Source: CF-161 sp035638495 (GTDB taxonomy: Bacteria > Chloroflexota > Dormibacteria > Dormibacterales > Dormibacteraceae). Taken from it: 7,228 nt of DNA. This document shows, one piece after another, positions 5,332-7,228 of this stretch. Made by a program: the position numbers and the translations under genes. The notes beneath the pieces are model-generated. The model saw only the letters and a program-made list of their open reading frames with translations, did no database searches and was not told the DNA's origin. Position 1 is the first letter of the stretch; every line of letters starts with the position of its first letter. Location: positions 1 through 7,228 of the forward strand of contig DASQZW010000367.1 in NCBI GenBank assembly GCA_035638495.1, in the 5' to 3' direction.

Positions 5332-6074
5332 GCACGCCGCTCATGGAGGTCCGGGACCTGACGGTCCGCCACGGCCAGCTGCAGGCCCTGACCGCCGTCA
5401 GCCTGCGGGTCGACGCGGGCGAGACGCTGGCGATCATCGGCGCCAACGGCGCCGGGAAGTCGACGCTGCTGCGCACCATCGCCGGCCTGCACGCGCCGGC
5501 CGCCGGCGCGATCCTCCTGGAGGGCCGCGAGGTCACGGGCCTGGCCCCGCACCGGCGCGTGGCGGCCGGCATCGTCCTGGTCCCCGAGGGCAGGCGCATG
5601 TTCCCATCGCTCACAGTCGAGGAGAACCTCCTCGTGGGCGCCCACCGGGCGAGATCGGGCGGCTGGGGCCTGGCCCGGGTGCTGGAGCTGTTCCCCTGGA
5701 TGGCCGAGCGGCGCCGGCAGCTCACCGCGCAGCTGTCCGGCGGCGAGCAGCAGGCCGTGGCCATCGGCCGGGCGCTGATGGCCAATCCGCGGGTGCTGCT
5801 GCTGGACGAGGTGTCGCTCGGCCTGGCGCCGGCCGTCGTCCGGCGCCTCTACGACCTGCTGCCGGAGCTGCTGCGTGCGGGCGTCACGGTGCTGCTGGTC
5901 GAGCAGGATGTGGGACACGCGCTCCGGGTGGCCGACCGCGCGCAGTGCCTCCTGGAAGGCCGGACCACGCTGGAAGGCCGGCCGGCCGACCTGACCGCTG
6001 CCCAGGTCGAGGCGGCCTACTTCGGCCTCGCGGCGCACACGGCCGCGGGAGGGGAGGAGCCGTGGTCTGGGTGA
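5328..6074 (+). CDS. livF: ABC transporter ATP-binding protein LivF
   Basis: 248 residues. GTG at 5328 overlaps the livG stop as GTGA; an in-frame ATG at 5343 is the alternative, giving a protein five residues shorter. Motifs: Walker A GANGAGKST (38-46), LivF-type VPEGRRMFPSLTVEENL (85-101) with Glu87 in place of the Q-loop Gln, canonical signature LSGGEQQ (136-142), Walker B VLLLDE (156-161), and VEQD with Gln193 in place of the switch His, again typical of LivF. It partners LivG in the cytoplasmic ATPase pair. The C-terminal part contains LEGRTTLEGR, encoded by a 12-bp direct repeat (5952-5963 and 5970-5981); this is at the position of the normal LivF 'LE..GR..LEG' strand, so it is not an insertion. 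Confidence 0.94.
   Translation: MSTPLMEVRDLTVRHGQLQALTAVSLRVDAGETLAIIGANGAGKSTLLRTIAGLHAPAAGAILLEGREVTGLAPHRRVAAGIVLVPEGRRMFPSLTVEENLLVGAHRARSGGWGLARVLELFPWMAERRRQLTAQLSGGEQQAVAIGRALMANPRVLLLDEVSLGLAPAVVRRLYDLLPELLRAGVTVLLVEQDVGHALRVADRAQCLLEGRTTLEGRPADLTAAQVEAAYFGLAAHTAAGGEEPWSG
6047..6059 (+). promoter_or_regulatory. Ribosome binding site of livH
   Basis: GGGAGGGGAGGAG lies within the end of livF. GGAGG at 6053-6057 is 4 nt from GTG 6062 and 13 nt from GTG 6071; AGGAG at 6055-6059 is 2 and 11 nt away. It shows that livH starts here but does not settle which GTG is used. Confidence 0.6.
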
Positions 6075-6928
6075 ACGCCCTCGTTCAGGGGCTGCTGCTG
6101 GGCGGCCTGTACGCGCTGTTCGCCTGCGGCCTGTCACTGATGTTCGGCGTCATGCGCGTCGTCAACCTGGCTCACGGCGACCTGGCGGTGCTGGCGGCGT
6201 ACCTCGCCCTTCCCCTGATCGCCGTGCTCCACCTGCCCGTCCTGGTCGCGGCGCTGCTGGTCACGCCGGCGTTCGCCCTCATCGGGTACGGCGTCCAGCG
6301 GACGGTCATCCAGCGCAGTCTCGACGTCGGGCCGCTGACGACCCTGCTGGTGATGTTCGGCCTCGCGATCGTGATCCAGAACGGCCTGCTCCAGGCGCTG
6401 TCGGCGAACAGCCGCTCGCTGGACGTCGGAACGCTCGCGTCGGCCTCGTTCCGCGTCAACGGGCAGGTCTCGGTCGGCTACCTGTCGATGCTGATCTTCG
6501 CCGTGGCGATCGTCGTGCTCCTCGCGCTCCAGGCGCTGCTCAGCCTGACCGCCGTCGGACGGCGCATCCGGGCGGCCGCCGACGACCAGGAGGCCGCCGG
6601 TATCGTCGGCACCGACACTCGCCACGTCTTCGGGATCGCCGCCGCCCTCGCCTTCGGCACGATCGCCCTCGCGGGCCTGGCGTTTGGCATGTACTCGTCG
6701 TTCGATCCCAGCATCGGGCCGCAGCGCCTGATCTTCGCGTTCGAGGCGGTGGTGATCGGCGGCCTGGGGTCGCTGTGGGGGACGCTGGCTGGCGGCATGG
6801 TGCTGGGCGTGGCCCAGACGCTGGGCGCGCAGGTCGATCCCAGCTTCGGCGTGCTGGCCGGCCACCTCGTATTCCTGGCGGTGCTGGCGTTCCGGCCGTC
6901 CGGGCTGATCCCGGCCAGGGTCACGTGA
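6062..6928 (+). CDS. livH: Branched-chain-type amino acid ABC transporter permease LivH
   Basis: 288 residues from GTG 6062. An in-frame GTG at 6071 would overlap the livF stop as GTGA, as at the other junctions, giving 285 residues; I prefer 6062 for RBS spacing and because Trp-Val-Asn before ALVQG resembles homologue N-termini. The protein is almost entirely hydrophobic, with about eight membrane segments. Family marks: LLLGGLYALFACGLSLMFGVMRVVNLAHGDL (11-41), a cytoplasmic coupling loop RRIRAAADDQEAAGIVGTD (167-185) expected to dock on an ATPase subunit, EAVVIGGLGSLWGTLAGG (228-245), and the C-terminal FRPSGLIP (277-284). It forms half of the membrane channel with LivM. Confidence 0.94.
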   Translation: MVWVNALVQGLLLGGLYALFACGLSLMFGVMRVVNLAHGDLAVLAAYLALPLIAVLHLPVLVAALLVTPAFALIGYGVQRTVIQRSLDVGPLTTLLVMFGLAIVIQNGLLQALSANSRSLDVGTLASASFRVNGQVSVGYLSMLIFAVAIVVLLALQALLSLTAVGRRIRAAADDQEAAGIVGTDTRHVFGIAAALAFGTIALAGLAFGMYSSFDPSIGPQRLIFAFEAVVIGGLGSLWGTLAGGMVLGVAQTLGAQVDPSFGVLAGHLVFLAVLAFRPSGLIPARVT

Positions 6929-7228
6929 GGGTCCGGCGGGGGGCGGCCGGCTGGACCGGCCTCGGGGCGGTCGCCGTGGTAGCGGCGCTGGCGGTCCTGC
7001 CGTACGTCGTCTACGCGAACGTGACGAACCTCCTGATCGACGTGTTCATCCTGCTCGTGCTGGCGAGCATGTGGAACCTGCTCGCCGGGTACGCCGGCCT
7101 GATCTCCGTCGGCCAGCAGGCGTTCGTGGGCGTGGGCGCGTACACGGTGCTCTTCCTGGCGCAGAGCGGCGTGAACCCGTTCCTGGCGATCCCGGCCGCG
7201 GCGGTCGTGTGCGCCGCGGTCGCGGTGC
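6925..7228 (+). CDS. livM: Branched-chain-type amino acid ABC transporter permease LivM, 3'-truncated
   Basis: GTG at 6925 overlaps the livH stop as GTGA; the frame stays open to the right edge, giving 101 complete codons of a protein normally about 300-350 residues. It begins with a short basic stretch (MRVRRG), a membrane segment (~11-31), a second (~35-55), then the LivM hallmark MWNLLAGYAGLISVGQQAFVGVGAY at 49-73, followed by another hydrophobic segment. A weak AGGG at 6917-6920 lies 4 nt upstream, so translation probably relies on coupling. It pairs with LivH. Some LivM proteins carry a fused ATPase domain; whether this one does cannot be seen. Confidence 0.93.
   Translation, partial: MRVRRGAAGWTGLGAVAVVAALAVLPYVVYANVTNLLIDVFILLVLASMWNLLAGYAGLISVGQQAFVGVGAYTVLFLAQSGVNPFLAIPAAAVVCAAVAV

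Noticed and set aside
5952..5981. 12-bp direct repeat in livF as a recent duplication
   Set aside because: The encoded LEGRTTLEGR matches the normal LivF pattern at this place, so convergence of codons is a simpler explanation than an insertion.

Overview
The window is high-GC DNA with heavy GTG start use and very G/C-rich third codon positions. Gene content is an MMPL transporter, a Tat-type lipoprotein binding protein and a secreted C39-type peptidase with Pro/Ala/Thr linkers. This suggests a high-GC Gram-positive (actinobacterial) chromosome, possibly from a deep soil or environmental lineage. The class-level guess is an inference from style, not from a marker gene.

Layout: (1) Positions 2-1993, plus strand: the C-terminal ~663 residues of an MMPL/RND-type transporter, cut by the left edge. 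(2) Positions 1990-3126, minus strand: a complete 378-residue secreted C39-like cysteine peptidase flanked by two Pro-rich segments and ending in a long Pro-Thr tail. Its stop codon and the MMPL stop codon share one palindromic CTAG. (3) Positions 3127-3274: a 148-bp divergent control region with a likely promoter on each strand, overlapping -10 elements, and several inverted repeats. (4) Positions 3275 to the right edge, plus strand: a compact hydrophobic amino-acid transporter (HAAT, 'Liv') operon ordered binding protein - livG - livF - livH - livM. Every junction overlaps by 1 to 13 nt, and livM is cut by the right edge.

How the genes work together: the binding protein would capture a ligand outside the membrane and deliver it to the LivH/LivM channel, which is driven by the LivG/LivF ATPase pair. 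The actual ligand cannot be read from the sequence. Branched-chain amino acids are only the family default, and the binding protein looks like a divergent, aromatic- and cysteine-containing subfamily. The divergently transcribed peptidase shares the control region, so co-regulation with uptake is possible but unproven.

No RNA gene, CRISPR array, insertion sequence or intrinsic terminator was found. Nothing in the window is clearly a new system. The observations most worth following are the divergent promoter with its repeated CGCCC(A/T)GGGC elements, the asymmetric ATP site of the LivG/LivF pair, and the Pro-Thr tailed C39 protein with its shared stop codon.
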